64,000 nt of DNA from Marinobacter sp. DY40_1A1 (GCF_016597815.1 NZ_VCHA01000003.1:248001-312000); one strand, 5' to 3'; positions 1-9,309 are shown, numbered from the stretch's first letter. Numbers and translations: made by a program. The notes: generated from the letters alone by a model not told the origin.

Positions 1-330
1 CCTCTGTTCCGCGACATGCCAAGAGTATTCAGTGCACAACTCACTCACATGCAGTCGGTACTGAGCCTGCCCCCAGGCGCTGTTTTACTGGGCCGCAATG
101 AGTTTGAGCCGCATCAGGCTTTTCGGTTTGGCGAGCGCGCCTGGGGCGTGCAGTTTCATCCGGAGTTTTCCAGTGCTGTGATGAAAGCCTACCTCACCGT
201 GCAAGCGCCCGCTTTGGAGCAGGAAGGGCTTGACCCACAAGCCATGATTAACTCGGTTGAAGAGGCACCGGAAGCCTCTGGGCTGCTGGAGCGCTTCTCT
301 AGATTGGTAAAACACAACCACGCAGGTTAA
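1..330 (+). CDS. Glutamine amidotransferase, class I (C-terminal part)
   Basis: This is the 3' end of a gene that begins before the window. The frame is open from base 1, and 109 residues are visible before the TAA. The fragment holds the FHPEF motif (around residues 50-55) that supplies the catalytic His and Glu of class I glutamine amidotransferases; the nucleophilic Cys would lie upstream, outside the window. The spacing and the short helical tail suggest a stand-alone GMP-synthase-like amidotransferase rather than a fused synthase. The substrate cannot be told from this part. The next gene starts 18 bp downstream on the same strand. Confidence 0.75.
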   Translation, partial: PLFRDMPRVFSAQLTHMQSVLSLPPGAVLLGRNEFEPHQAFRFGERAWGVQFHPEFSSAVMKAYLTVQAPALEQEGLDPQAMINSVEEAPEASGLLERFSRLVKHNHAG

Positions 331-348
331 ATCTGCACCGGGCTGCTT

Positions 349-1803
349 ATGGCATTGAAGGTATTGCTCGCATTCGTAGTTCTGACACTGGTGGGTGTGG
401 GTTTGTTTCATTCTTACAAACCCCTGCCTCCCGGTATCAGCCATAATGGCGACACACACCCTCTCAATGACGCAATCCTGCTAAAGGATTCGACCAATCA
501 TCACAACAATGGCTCAGAAACCCGCGACCACGAAATATTTGACGAAATCCTGCGCCTCATCGGCCAGGCCCAGTCCTTCATTCTGGTCGACATGTTTCTT
601 TTCAACAGCAGCAGCCCTGAAGGCGTGGAGCACCGTCACCTTTCCGAGCAGCTAACCCATGCCCTGATCAACCGGAAGGCAAAACTGCCGGAGCTGGAGA
701 TTATTGTTATCTCTGACCCCCTGAACACTCTTTACGGAGGCTCAGAGTCACCCTGGTTTCAGGCGCTTCGGCAGGCTGGCATTTCCGTAACAGAAACCAA
801 CTTGCGGCCGCTTCGTGACAGCAATCCTGCCTGGTCTGCCATCTGGCGCGTTTGCTGCCAATGGTTTGGTAACAATTCTGAAGGCGGCTGGCTGCCAAAT
901 GCCCTGGGCACAGAACCTGTCACCGTTCGCAGCTACCTTGCCCTACCCAACTTCAAAGCAAACCACCGCAAGGTTCTGGTTACTGATGAAGGGGATAAGC
1001 TACGCGCCCTGATAACATCTGCCAATCCTCATGATGGCAGTAGCCGGCACAGCAACATTGCCATTAGCTTTACTGGCCCTGCGGTTGCTGATGTTCTGAA
1101 AAGTGAGCAGGCGGTTCTGGCCATGGCATCTCAGTACAACCCAGTACTGGACGCACTGATTAGCCGGACAAGTTCAAAACTATCGACGGCTGAGTCGGCT
1201 GATAGTGCGACTGGCTCCGTTGCAATCAAAACAGAATCGGCCATTCGGGATACCGCGCTCGAAATGATCGCCAAGGCCCAAAGCGGCAGCCGCCTGGACC
1301 TCGCCTTCTTCTACCTCTCGCATCGCGGAATAGTCACTGCCCTGCTTGACGCGCATGATCGTGGTGTACAGGTGCGGGTGCTTCTCGATGCCAATAACGA
1401 AGCATTCGGCCATCAGAAGAGTGGCATACCGAACCGCCAGGTTGCCCTGGAACTTCACAAAGCCGGCATCCCTGTGCGCTGGTGCAACACCTTTGGGGAG
1501 CAGTGTCACAGCAAATTGTTAATGCTGAGCCCCTTGGCAGGCTCCACCGAACTTCTTCTGGGTTCCGCCAACTTTACCCGGCGCAATCTTGATGACCTAA
1601 ACCTGGAAACCAATGCCTGGGTAGCCGTTCCAGCAGATTCGGAAGTGGCTACGAAAGCCGCTGGCTTCTTTGAAACTCAGTGGCAATCGGGCCCAGGTAG
1701 TGATCCGGTACTTAGTCTGCCCTATGAGCGCTGGGCTGATAACTCCCGCCTACGCTACTGGCGCTACCGCTTGATGGAAGCCACCGGGCTGTCTACTTTT
1801 TAA
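349..1803 (+). CDS. Phospholipase D-like protein, membrane-anchored
   Basis: A 484-residue protein with one N-terminal hydrophobic segment (about residues 3-22), probably an uncleaved anchor or signal peptide, followed by two phospholipase D-type halves. The first HKD motif is complete: HxKxxxxD at about residues 206-213, followed by a Ser/Asn turn. The second, at about residue 387 (HSK followed by GSANFTRRN), keeps His, Lys and the GSxNF signature but has Ser where the Asp is expected. The family cleaves or transfers phosphodiester bonds in lipids (cardiolipin synthase, PLD) or nucleic acids. The substrate is unknown here. The frame starts at ATG with only a weak ribosome site. Confidence 0.8.
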   Translation: MALKVLLAFVVLTLVGVGLFHSYKPLPPGISHNGDTHPLNDAILLKDSTNHHNNGSETRDHEIFDEILRLIGQAQSFILVDMFLFNSSSPEGVEHRHLSEQLTHALINRKAKLPELEIIVISDPLNTLYGGSESPWFQALRQAGISVTETNLRPLRDSNPAWSAIWRVCCQWFGNNSEGGWLPNALGTEPVTVRSYLALPNFKANHRKVLVTDEGDKLRALITSANPHDGSSRHSNIAISFTGPAVADVLKSEQAVLAMASQYNPVLDALISRTSSKLSTAESADSATGSVAIKTESAIRDTALEMIAKAQSGSRLDLAFFYLSHRGIVTALLDAHDRGVQVRVLLDANNEAFGHQKSGIPNRQVALELHKAGIPVRWCNTFGEQCHSKLLMLSPLAGSTELLLGSANFTRRNLDDLNLETNAWVAVPADSEVATKAAGFFETQWQSGPGSDPVLSLPYERWADNSRLRYWRYRLMEATGLSTF

Positions 1804-1956
1804 ATCAACCTCTCTGCCCGGCACCTTCGTTACCGAACGTCTCCCTATGCCTTCTGCTTATGCCATCAGGTTTGGTTTTTATCTGGCCTCCATCTAAGCT
1901 GGCGCATATCAAAACCAACAATAACAAGGAGATACAGCATTCTCAACAGAGCTACC

Positions 1957-2162
1957 ATGGTATTTGAAGGCCAAATCAGCGCCGGTCTGGTGAACATTTT
2001 TTGTTCCCTCCGGCGGATGCCTGGACCAACCTCCTGCAACCCTTCCGGGCTCTGCCTGTACTGGCAATTTTCGGGCTCAAGGCGAAAGACATCATGGGAT
2101 ATTGCCTGATGTTACTGGTCATCACGGGCGTGATCATCAGCGTGGGGCTTACATGGCTTTAA
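1957..2162 (+). pseudogene. Remnant of a short-chain fatty acid transporter (AtoE type)
   Basis: The 3' part (about 2010-2162) translates to roughly 50 residues ending ...GLTWL. It matches the C-terminus of AtoE-type short-chain fatty acid permeases: a QPFxALPxLAIxGLxxxDIMGYC stretch followed by a last membrane helix. Just upstream, in another frame, a piece reading NIFVPSGG corresponds to the family's FVPSGGGQW segment. The roughly 30 residues normally between the two blocks are missing, and the frame shifts between them. The gene is therefore broken by an internal deletion, and its 5' part is absent. It is an evolutionary relic with no expected function. The rest of the 1804-2200 gap shows nothing recognisable. 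Confidence 0.6.
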
Positions 2163-2198
2163 AAACAGAAAACCCACCGGGGGCAAGGTGCCCCCGGT
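2161..2198 (-). terminator. Intrinsic terminator of the zinc-ribbon methyltransferase gene
   Basis: A perfect 10-bp stem (2176-2185 with 2189-2198) encloses a 3-nt loop. Read on the minus strand it is followed by T-rich sequence (GGGTTTTCTGTTTTT). It lies directly after the stop codon of the minus-strand gene. Confidence 0.8.
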
Positions 2199-2200
2199 AT

Positions 2201-2884
2201 CTATAGCGGTTTATAGAATAGCACCACATCCTTGCACGGCACCGTCATAGCCCACCCCATACGCTGAGCAATAACGTTTAAGGTGGCTTCCCGATAGAAT
2301 ACAACGTGCGTGGGGTCCCTCCGATAATGCCACCGGTCAAATTGGTCATCACTGGTCTGAAAGCAGGTCATTATGCCCAACCAGCCCCCAGGCTTTAACA
2401 ATCCATTCAGCTGGCTGAACACCTTGGCGGGGTAATGTAAATGCTCCACAACCTCTGTGCAGGTAATGAAATCATACTGACGGCTGAGGGCTGATTCGGC
2501 TGGGTAGAAAAATGGATCGTAGAGCTCCACACCCATACCCGCCTCCCGCATCATTTTTGCAAGCGCAGGGCCCGGACCACAGCCGAAATCCAAACCGCAA
2601 GCCCCTGGCTGGATGCAAGCAAGCATGGGCAGGGCAAGTTTTTCAAGAAAAGACCGGTACCCTGTGTCATCCGGATCGTTGTTGTGAAGGTTATAAACGG
2701 CACGCTCTTCTTCCGGCGCAAGCCAGTTTACCTGGGCCATAAGGGTTGCCTTGCAATATGGACAACGCAGATATTCCTTGCCCGCCACAACCCTGAACCG
2801 CGCCAACAAAGCCTTCTCACAAACCGTGCATGTAGCATTTACGCCCGGACTGACTTTCGAATTTCCCTCGGATACCACCGTCAT
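2201..2884 (-). CDS. Class I SAM methyltransferase with N-terminal zinc ribbon
   Basis: A 227-residue cytosolic protein. An N-terminal CxxC...CxxC pair (C19, C22, C41, C44) predicts a small zinc ribbon. It is followed by a Rossmann-fold methyltransferase domain whose motif I, LDFGCGPG, lies at about residues 98-105, with a later TCTEVVEH stretch typical of the Methyltransf_23 group. The substrate is unknown. The ATG at 2884 was chosen; an in-frame GTG at 2899 would add five residues, and neither start has a strong ribosome site. The gene is divergent from the AraC regulator and ends in a clear terminator. Confidence 0.75.
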   Translation of the reverse strand: MTVVSEGNSKVSPGVNATCTVCEKALLARFRVVAGKEYLRCPYCKATLMAQVNWLAPEEERAVYNLHNNDPDDTGYRSFLEKLALPMLACIQPGACGLDFGCGPGPALAKMMREAGMGVELYDPFFYPAESALSRQYDFITCTEVVEHLHYPAKVFSQLNGLLKPGGWLGIMTCFQTSDDQFDRWHYRRDPTHVVFYREATLNVIAQRMGWAMTVPCKDVVLFYKPL

Positions 2885-3105
2885 TTTCTGCAAATGCACC
2901 CCAACTCAGTAAGCTCAAACCTGACAAATGTTTCATTGTCATTTCCGGCCATGATGGCCATTTCGTGACAGACCCCCAAAATGCCGCCAGCGCCGCACGC
3001 CTATACTGCCAGCCAAGGAAACCCTGCAGTAACGGATTTTCGAAACTAATAACAATCGTAAATCATGACGATGTTAAGGGCTATGCTCGCCCCAGGGACA
3101 GGAAT

Positions 3106-4128
3106 ATGGACATTTCAAATAGTATGGCTCTTCAGGTGCCACTGATTTCTGCACGCTATGCTCGTCGTTTCATGGAATTCATGGAGCGACGAGGGGTAAA
3201 GCGGGCGGTCCTTCTCAGCGACACCAGCATAACCGACTCCATGCTCAATGATCCGGACGCAAGCATAAGCATGCAGCAGATAACGTCAGCACTGCAAAAA
3301 GCCGACTGGCTGATGAACGATGAACGGGCGGCTTTCCAGTTTGGGCAACAGTTGGATCTGCCAAGCCATGGTCTGCTGGGCTTTGCAGTGCTTGGCCAAG
3401 ACAACCCCCGGCAGCTCATCAGTATGATCGTGCAATATCTCCGGGTGGGGCTCCCACTTATGGACATGGAGCTGCACTCTACCGGATCAACCTTCCACAT
3501 CCGACTGCTCGATACCTGGGGGCTTGGTGAGCTGGCTCCCTGCGTCACGAAAATGTACATGGGCAGCATTCATCGCGTATCTGCAGAAATCTGCGATCAT
3601 TTCAATTTCCAGTTTGCTTTCTCCTCTAACCGCGACACCAGCTCATGGCAATCACTCGCGCCAGACTGCGAGTTCCACTTTGATGCGCCATATAACCAGA
3701 TTTCCATGGCGCTGAAGGGACAGCCTACCCAAAAGGACACTGTCAGCCTGAGGTTTCTGCTTGCTCGCAGTCGCAACGCCAAAGAAGAAAAAGCCGGGCT
3801 GGCTGATGAAACACTGATGCAGGTTCGAGACATGGTTATGAGCCAGCCAGGCCGATCCTGCACCACCGCAAACATTGCCCGGCGCCTGGATATCAGCACT
3901 CGCACCTTGCGCCAACATCTTGCCAGTGCAGGTACGTCGTTTCGTGAAGTCAGAAATGAAATTCGTGAAAACTTCGCAACTCTTTATCTGAACGACACCA
4001 ATGTGCCATTGGAATCTATTGCCGAAAAACTCGGGTTCAGCGATCAGGCAAGTTTTACCAAGGCCTACCGCGCCTGGACTGGCAAGACTCCCGGCGACGT
4101 GCGAAAACAATCCCGTAAAACAACCTGA
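3106..4128 (+). CDS. AraC-family transcriptional regulator (Arabinose_bd/OruR type)
   Basis: A 340-residue regulator. The N-terminal two thirds look like the Arabinose_bd domain of OruR/ArgR-like AraC proteins. The C-terminal ~100 residues carry the two helix-turn-helix motifs, the second with the signature VPLESIAEKLGFSDQASF and then FxKAYRxWTGKTP. The frame is open from a GTG at 2965, but the ATG at 3106 has a good ribosome site (AGGGACAGGA) and gives the usual family length. The regulator is divergent from the methyltransferase gene, so the 2885-3105 gap is a likely shared promoter region. Targets are unknown. Confidence 0.85.
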   Translation: MDISNSMALQVPLISARYARRFMEFMERRGVKRAVLLSDTSITDSMLNDPDASISMQQITSALQKADWLMNDERAAFQFGQQLDLPSHGLLGFAVLGQDNPRQLISMIVQYLRVGLPLMDMELHSTGSTFHIRLLDTWGLGELAPCVTKMYMGSIHRVSAEICDHFNFQFAFSSNRDTSSWQSLAPDCEFHFDAPYNQISMALKGQPTQKDTVSLRFLLARSRNAKEEKAGLADETLMQVRDMVMSQPGRSCTTANIARRLDISTRTLRQHLASAGTSFREVRNEIRENFATLYLNDTNVPLESIAEKLGFSDQASFTKAYRAWTGKTPGDVRKQSRKTT

Positions 4129-4144
4129 CCCCTGACAAAAAAGA

Positions 4145-4174
4145 CGTGACCGGAGCAATTTGAAGCCGGTCACG
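4145..4174 (+). terminator. Hairpin after the AraC-type gene
   Basis: A 9-bp perfect stem (CGTGACCGG with CCGGTCACG) and a 12-nt loop lie 17 bp after the stop codon. The T-run is poor on the plus strand (GTTTC). A run of A before the stem would give a better terminator on the minus strand, where no gene ends. Confidence 0.4.
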
Positions 4175-4387
4175 GTTTCAACATTCTCCGCACCTTCTCT
4201 CCGCTTTGAACAAAGACCATGCCGGGAACGGCAATGACCCCTGGCCACCTTCAAAGGCCTAATACTCGGGCACACTTGCGTTTAAACGCGTGGCAAAAGG
4301 GTATTTTGCATGTCCGATCGAGCAGTCCTTAGTCGGTGCAGTCTGCGCGCCCTCCTATAACAACGATGCTTTACAGAGGACGAACTC

Positions 4388-6199
4388 ATGAAACTCAGGA
4401 ACTCCATCCCCCGCGGTCGCGTGCTTGCACCCGCCCTGGCGGCTGCGGCATTAATGTCCGGCGCCGGGAGCGCTATCGCTGCCCCGGTCTCCACAAATCT
4501 CCAATTCAGCTGCCCATTTCCACTCATAGGCGAACAGCCCATCAGTGCCGAAATCACCGCCGATATTCCAACAAACGCAGTCGTGGGCACTCCTTTGCCC
4601 GCCTTTGCGGTAACGGCAATGACACTGGTAAACGAAGATTCCCGCACCGGTCTCAAACTGGTTGGTTCAGAAACCGTTGAAGGCACAGCGGTAAATACCA
4701 ATCAGATTATTACCGCTGGTCGCACGGTCGAGCAAACTGTCACTCTGACAATTCCCCCAAGCCCCATCCCGTCAGCATCCGGCCCATTCACTGTTCCGGC
4801 CAATGGCCAAGCTCCGGAATTCACCTTTACCGACCAGGACGTTGGTAACGCGGAAATCCGCGTTGGCGGCCTCACGCTGAATCTGGTGGCTCGCACCGCC
4901 AGCGGTGACATTGCACCGGCTCCAATTGGCGAAATCACAACAAACTGTACCCTGCTGGCAGGTCAGGACAACCTGCTGCAAACAGTGACCGTGGAAAATG
5001 ACACTGTCGAAACACCACGCCTTGCCGTAAATCGCACCGACGTAGCCTTTGGCAACGTGCAGGCGGGTCTTACAAAAGATGAAACCGTTACACTGAGCAA
5101 TACTGGTAATGCCGCACTGGGCATCAACAGCATCTCGATTGCTGGTACAAACGCCAGTGCATTCATGCAAAGCAACAGCTGTAATACCATCGCAGCCGGT
5201 GCAAGCTGTAACGTAAACGTTACCTATATTCCAGACGGCGAAGGCCCACAGAGTGCAACTCTGACCATTAACTCAACCGACGCGGACAACAGTTCTGTCG
5301 ACGTTGCACTGACTGGCCGCAGTGTTCTTGCACCGGTTCCTGAAATTGCTGTAACACCCGGTTCTGTAGATCTTGGCCGGATTCAGCTGGGCCAGAGCAA
5401 ATCTGCTCAGGTCACCATCTCCAACAACGGCACCGACACCCTCCTTATCAACAGCATCAACGTTGCAGGCCAAGACGCTAGCGAGTTCCTGCAGACCAAT
5501 AACTGCACCACGGTCGCACCTGCACAGACCTGCGCCATCGATGTTGGCTTCACAGCCGCTTCCGCAGGCGTGCGCAATGCACAGCTGGTGATTTCTTCCA
5601 GCGATCCTGAAAACGCGGAGGTCTCAGTGGCCCTGACCGCTGAAGGCTATGAAGCACCTACGAATGAACTCGAGCTGTTATTGAGCCTTGCAGGTTCTAC
5701 CTACATTAAATCCTCAGACAGCAGCCTGCCTTTGACCGGCAGCATCGCAACACTTCTGGAATTGGCTAGCGGTACCTTCGAAGCCGATCTGAACGTTGAC
5801 CCCACTGTTGGTCACTTCTCAATCAAACTTCTGTTCAGTCGCCTGAAAGCGACAGCCAACGTAGAGTTCCAGCAGTCTGAAATGACCACTGGCAGCCTGG
5901 TAAACGGCAAGCTGACCGCCAACTCCCACCTGTTTATCAAGGTGCCCAAGGTTCAACTCAAACTGTTCGGCCTTCCCATCAAAGTTGGTGGCGGCGATCA
6001 GTGCCAGTCAATCCAGCCTGTGGATATCACCTTGACGTCCAAAGATGGCTCTAACTTCTCGCCTGCAACTGGCGGTGAAGTAAGCGGCGTTTATGACCTG
6101 CCACCACTGGAAAACTGTGGTCTTCTGACAAGCGTTCTTAACCAGTTCCTGACTGGTTCCGGCAACACCATCGACTTGACGTTGACTCCGGAACTGTAA
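4388..6199 (+). CDS. Secreted DUF6801 / choice-of-anchor D protein
   Basis: A 603-residue exported protein. It has a signal peptide (about residues 1-33, ending AIAAP), then a region like DUF6801 (FSCPFPLIGEQPI...), then two tandem choice-of-anchor D / ASPM-SPD2-Hydin Ig-like repeats at about residues 210-310 and 318-420. Each repeat begins with a xVxFGNVQAG- or VDLGRIQLG-like strand and holds a Cys pair (NSCNTIAAGASC and NNCTTVAPAQTC). A C-terminal ~180 residues with two further Cys match nothing I recognise. A ribosome site (AGAGGACG) precedes the ATG. The gene shares strand and exported character with the DUF6160-like gene 90 bp downstream. A surface or adhesive role is an inference. Confidence 0.75.
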   Translation: MKLRNSIPRGRVLAPALAAAALMSGAGSAIAAPVSTNLQFSCPFPLIGEQPISAEITADIPTNAVVGTPLPAFAVTAMTLVNEDSRTGLKLVGSETVEGTAVNTNQIITAGRTVEQTVTLTIPPSPIPSASGPFTVPANGQAPEFTFTDQDVGNAEIRVGGLTLNLVARTASGDIAPAPIGEITTNCTLLAGQDNLLQTVTVENDTVETPRLAVNRTDVAFGNVQAGLTKDETVTLSNTGNAALGINSISIAGTNASAFMQSNSCNTIAAGASCNVNVTYIPDGEGPQSATLTINSTDADNSSVDVALTGRSVLAPVPEIAVTPGSVDLGRIQLGQSKSAQVTISNNGTDTLLINSINVAGQDASEFLQTNNCTTVAPAQTCAIDVGFTAASAGVRNAQLVISSSDPENAEVSVALTAEGYEAPTNELELLLSLAGSTYIKSSDSSLPLTGSIATLLELASGTFEADLNVDPTVGHFSIKLLFSRLKATANVEFQQSEMTTGSLVNGKLTANSHLFIKVPKVQLKLFGLPIKVGGGDQCQSIQPVDITLTSKDGSNFSPATGGEVSGVYDLPPLENCGLLTSVLNQFLTGSGNTIDLTLTPEL

Positions 6200-6289
6200 G
6201 GAAAAGAGGGCTGATTGAACAAAGCCCCAACAGGTCAGCCGGCATAAAAACCGGCTGACCTACATAACAAAAGCAAAAAAGGAATAATT

Positions 6290-7114
6290 ATGAAAAGCCT
6301 GAAGAAATCAGTACTGGTGCTGGCAATTTCAAGTCTGTCGCTCGCGGCGCACGCGGAATTAAAGCCCCTTGAAGACACCCACATGGGTAACATCACCGGC
6401 CAGGCCGGTGTCACCATTGAGCTGGAAACCCAGGTCAATATTGGAGAGTTCCGCTATACGGATGAAGGCTCACTGTCCGTAAAAGACATTTTCATTGGCG
6501 GTGCTGATCGCACAGACATGTTTGCTGAATTTACAGATCCCGGAATCCGGAATCTGTTGTTTGGCCAGTCCAGCACCCTGATTGACAACATCAAGGTAGA
6601 AATTGACATTGCAGATGATGGTGACGCGCTCATCAACGTATTCCCATTGGTTGCTGCGCCGATCGATTTCTCTGTAACCACTGGCGAATGGTCACTACAG
6701 GGACACACTGATTCCACCCTGCTGGCCAACAACTTTGCCATGGACGGCATCCTGACGGAGCTGAGAATTCGCATCGACACAGCAACCGACAAGATGAACG
6801 TGCAAACCATGTTTGCCATAGACGACCTGGATGTCGATATCCCGTTTCTGGCTCTTGGCATTCGTGATATGCGCGTGACCGGCGCTGACTTCGATCCAAA
6901 CAACCCGCTTATCACCCGTCTTGGCGCGAAAGTGGATTTGGATATCTACAACGGTGCACGGGCCAACGGCAGTTCAGCTTTGGCAATTGATCTGAATACC
7001 TTTGAGGCTGACATAACCATCGGGCAGGTGCTCGTAGGCGGCACCTCGATAGGTTCAGTTGCTCTGGACAACCTCGCAATCCAGAACACATCCATGCGGA
7101 TATACGGGCACTGA
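6290..7114 (+). CDS. Exported DUF6160 / FilA-like protein
   Basis: A 274-residue protein with a clean signal peptide (cleaved after HAxA, about residue 22), followed by the block ELKPLEDTHMGNITGQAGVT. This block is typical of DUF6160 proteins and of the FilA putative pilus-assembly protein. The rest is beta-rich, acidic and free of Cys. A strong ribosome site (AAAAAGGA) lies 8 nt before the ATG. It follows the DUF6801 gene in the same direction, so the two may be co-expressed at the cell surface. The molecular function is not known. A hairpin directly after the stop separates it from the convergent gene. Confidence 0.65.
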   Translation: MKSLKKSVLVLAISSLSLAAHAELKPLEDTHMGNITGQAGVTIELETQVNIGEFRYTDEGSLSVKDIFIGGADRTDMFAEFTDPGIRNLLFGQSSTLIDNIKVEIDIADDGDALINVFPLVAAPIDFSVTTGEWSLQGHTDSTLLANNFAMDGILTELRIRIDTATDKMNVQTMFAIDDLDVDIPFLALGIRDMRVTGADFDPNNPLITRLGAKVDLDIYNGARANGSSALAIDLNTFEADITIGQVLVGGTSIGSVALDNLAIQNTSMRIYGH

Positions 7115-7144
7115 AAAAATGGCCTCCGGTTTACCGGAGGCCAT
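7114..7144 (-). terminator. Shared hairpin terminator between convergent genes
   Basis: An 11-bp perfect stem (ATGGCCTCCGG with its complement) and a 4-nt loop overlap the stop codon of the minus-strand gene. The minus strand then runs into TTTTT, so this works best as the terminator for the minus gene. It also caps the plus-strand gene ending at 7114. Confidence 0.8.
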
Positions 7145-7883
7145 CAACTGCGTATGCCCCGGAGTTCTTATAGCGTTTCAGTGATTGAGAAAATGCCTCC
7201 AGAAACTCTGATGATGTTCCCGGACTGAAAACCAGGTAAACCGGCCCACCACTGACGGGCTTCTCCGACGCCCTGATCTGATGCGTAATGCCCAGTCGCT
7301 CCCCCTGCCCCCGAACAACATTCCGATTTGCCAGCATGGCATCAATACGTCCTAGCAAAAGCATCTTGAGCCCAGACTCAATAGTTGGCATATCCACTTG
7401 CTCAAAATGAGTGGCGGCCCTGACTTCAGATGAATAAACATAGCCGGGAGACACACCAACATTCATCCCTCTCAGGGAATCCAGACCCTCATACTCAAAA
7501 CCTTTTTCCTTCAGCGTGTATACCGCCGTTTCACTAACCAGAAGAGCCTCTTCCGGAAAACGAAAGATTTTCTCCCGCTCATCCGTTATGCCTATACCAA
7601 TAATACCGTCACGCGAATTTTCTGATACCAGGCGCTGAGCCCGTTTCCAGGGAACGAAATCCAGCTTTACGTCATATCCCATGCTTTCAAGCACATCCCT
7701 CGATATGTCCCAGAGCACACCGCTTGGCCCCTGTGGAGTATCATCAATCAATCCAGGCCATTCCTCCGTTACCAGGTGAATCGTCTGCGCGGAGGCTGGA
7801 AGAGCAAGCAGCAGAACCAGACCTGCGAAAGCTTTTCGTAGGCGCACTGCCCACGGCAAGAGAAAATACTGGGTATGATTCAT
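7131..7883 (-). CDS. Periplasmic substrate-binding protein (SBP_bac_3 family)
   Basis: A 250-residue protein with a signal peptide (residues ~12-32, ...LLALPASA) followed by a type II periplasmic-binding fold of the family-3 solute-binding class: a HLVTEEWPGL start, a central GIIGIGITDERE strand, and LRGMNVGVSPG in the hinge region. No permease or ATPase gene is nearby, so it may be a stand-alone sensor-like binding protein rather than part of an ABC importer. The ligand is unknown, with an amino acid a family-based guess. The ATG at 7883 has a modest GA-rich ribosome site. Confidence 0.75.
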   Translation of the reverse strand: MNHTQYFLLPWAVRLRKAFAGLVLLLALPASAQTIHLVTEEWPGLIDDTPQGPSGVLWDISRDVLESMGYDVKLDFVPWKRAQRLVSENSRDGIIGIGITDEREKIFRFPEEALLVSETAVYTLKEKGFEYEGLDSLRGMNVGVSPGYVYSSEVRAATHFEQVDMPTIESGLKMLLLGRIDAMLANRNVVRGQGERLGITHQIRASEKPVSGGPVYLVFSPGTSSEFLEAFSQSLKRYKNSGAYAVDGLR

Positions 7884-8020
7884 TGATGCCTACGCCCTCA
7901 GGGCTGATAAGTACGTGTAAAAATAATGACAGACTGAACTATAAAGCGCCAACCGGTGGGCTGCGAGACAGCCAGCCGCCTGCTATGATGCCCCGTCTCA
8001 GCCTCACAACCGGACAATAA

Positions 8021-8965
8021 ATGACCAGCAATCATTCCACGCGCCTTAATAAATACATCAGCGAAAGCGGCATGTGTTCACGCCGGGAAGCGGATCGTTA
8101 CATTGAACAGGGCAATGTCTACATCAATGGCAAGCGCGCCAGCGTGGGCGACCAAGTATCACCCGGCGACACGGTAAGAGTTAATGGCCAAGTGATTGAG
8201 CCTCGGGCGGAAGAAGATCTGGTATTCATCGCTCTCAATAAGCCGGTGGGGATCGTCAGCACAACCGATGATGCGGAAAAACACAACATCCAGCGCTTTG
8301 TTGGTCACAGTACGCGCATTTTTCCAATCGGACGCCTCGACAAAGATTCACAGGGGCTGATTTTCATGACCAGCAACGGGGATCTGGTTAACAAAATCCT
8401 CCGCGCCGGCAACAATCACGAAAAAGAGTATGTAGTCACCGTTGATAAACCCATCACCGCGGCGTTCATAAAAGGCATGTCCGGAGGTGTACCCATCCTC
8501 GGCACTATGACCAAAAAGTGCAAAGTGGTTCAAGAAAGCCGTTTTGTATTTCGCATCATACTGGTGCAGGGGCTGAACCGGCAGATTCGAAGAATGAGTG
8601 AACATTTCGGGTTTGAAGTAACCCGGCTTGAACGTGTTCGTATTATGAACGTCAATCTCAAGGGGTTGGCAGTGGGTCAGTGGCGGGATCTTACAGAGAA
8701 AGAACTGGCGGGCCTATACGATGCCATACGGGATTCTTCGTCTGATGGCGCGCCAGCCAAGCCCGCCGCCAGGAAAAAGGCGACTGGCAAACCCAAGGGT
8801 TCCCCGCGCCCGCCTGCACCCGGGCCAAAAACTGGCCAGCGGGATAGCAATACAGGCAGAAAAAAAACCGGGCCTTCGAACACAAGGCCCTCTGCAGGAA
8901 AAAAACCTGTGTCGTCAAAGCGCCCCAAAGCCGGAAAGCCACGGCAGCGCAGTGTTAAGCGATGA
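8021..8965 (+). CDS. rluF: 23S rRNA pseudouridine 2604 synthase RluF
   Basis: A 314-residue enzyme expected to make pseudouridine at position 2604 of 23S rRNA in the large ribosomal subunit. The N-terminal S4 RNA-binding domain (about residues 7-65, [19 protein letters not shown]) is followed by the RsuA/RluF catalytic domain with the active-site Asp in [10 protein letters not shown] (about residue 109) and the NRQIRRM motif. The last ~70 residues are a Lys/Arg/Pro-rich basic tail, as in E. coli RluF. Similarity to RluF runs through the whole core. It is a single gene with its own start at ATG. Confidence 0.93.
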   Translation: MTSNHSTRLNKYISESGMCSRREADRYIEQGNVYINGKRASVGDQVSPGDTVRVNGQVIEPRAEEDLVFIALNKPVGIVSTTDDAEKHNIQRFVGHSTRIFPIGRLDKDSQGLIFMTSNGDLVNKILRAGNNHEKEYVVTVDKPITAAFIKGMSGGVPILGTMTKKCKVVQESRFVFRIILVQGLNRQIRRMSEHFGFEVTRLERVRIMNVNLKGLAVGQWRDLTEKELAGLYDAIRDSSSDGAPAKPAARKKATGKPKGSPRPPAPGPKTGQRDSNTGRKKTGPSNTRPSAGKKPVSSKRPKAGKPRQRSVKR

Positions 8966-8991
8966 TCGCCAAGCACGAAATGGCGGCTGCA

Positions 8992-9309
8992 TCAGCGAAG
9001 ATTTAACCAAATCAATGCCAGGACAGCCATTGTCAGCAAAAACCAGCGGGCATAAGAGTCCGGCTTACCCTCAACGGTTTCCGTGGCAGGAACGGCCTGA
9101 CCATTTGCCTCATACTCTGCAATCACCTGCCGGGCCGGATAAAGATCCTCATCATCTACATGCACATTGCTAAAACCCGCTGCACCAATCTCACCCATTG
9201 CACCCTGCAGATAAAGCCCGCCCACATGGGTTTTAATGCCGCTGGCGTTCAGTAACCCGGCAACGATATGCGCTTCTGTGATGTCCTTGGCACGATAGGC
9301 TATTTGCAT
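8992..9309 (-). CDS. DUF2007 domain protein with C-terminal membrane helix
   Basis: A 105-residue protein. The N-terminal ~65 residues fit the DUF2007 putative signal-transducing fold (YRAKDITEAHIVAGLLNASGI). A single hydrophobic helix closes the protein (about residues 88-103, WFLLTMAVLALIWLNL), so it is probably tail-anchored in the inner membrane. The ribosome site AGAAGGAGAAGG precedes the ATG. Family members often act as small regulators of proteases or transporters, but no partner is visible here. Confidence 0.75.
   Translation of the reverse strand: MQIAYRAKDITEAHIVAGLLNASGIKTHVGGLYLQGAMGEIGAAGFSNVHVDDEDLYPARQVIAEYEANGQAVPATETVEGKPDSYARWFLLTMAVLALIWLNLR

Noticed and set aside
2965-3105. 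47-residue N-terminal extension of the AraC regulator from a GTG
   Set aside because: No similarity to the family, and the ATG at 3106 has the better ribosome site and gives the usual length.
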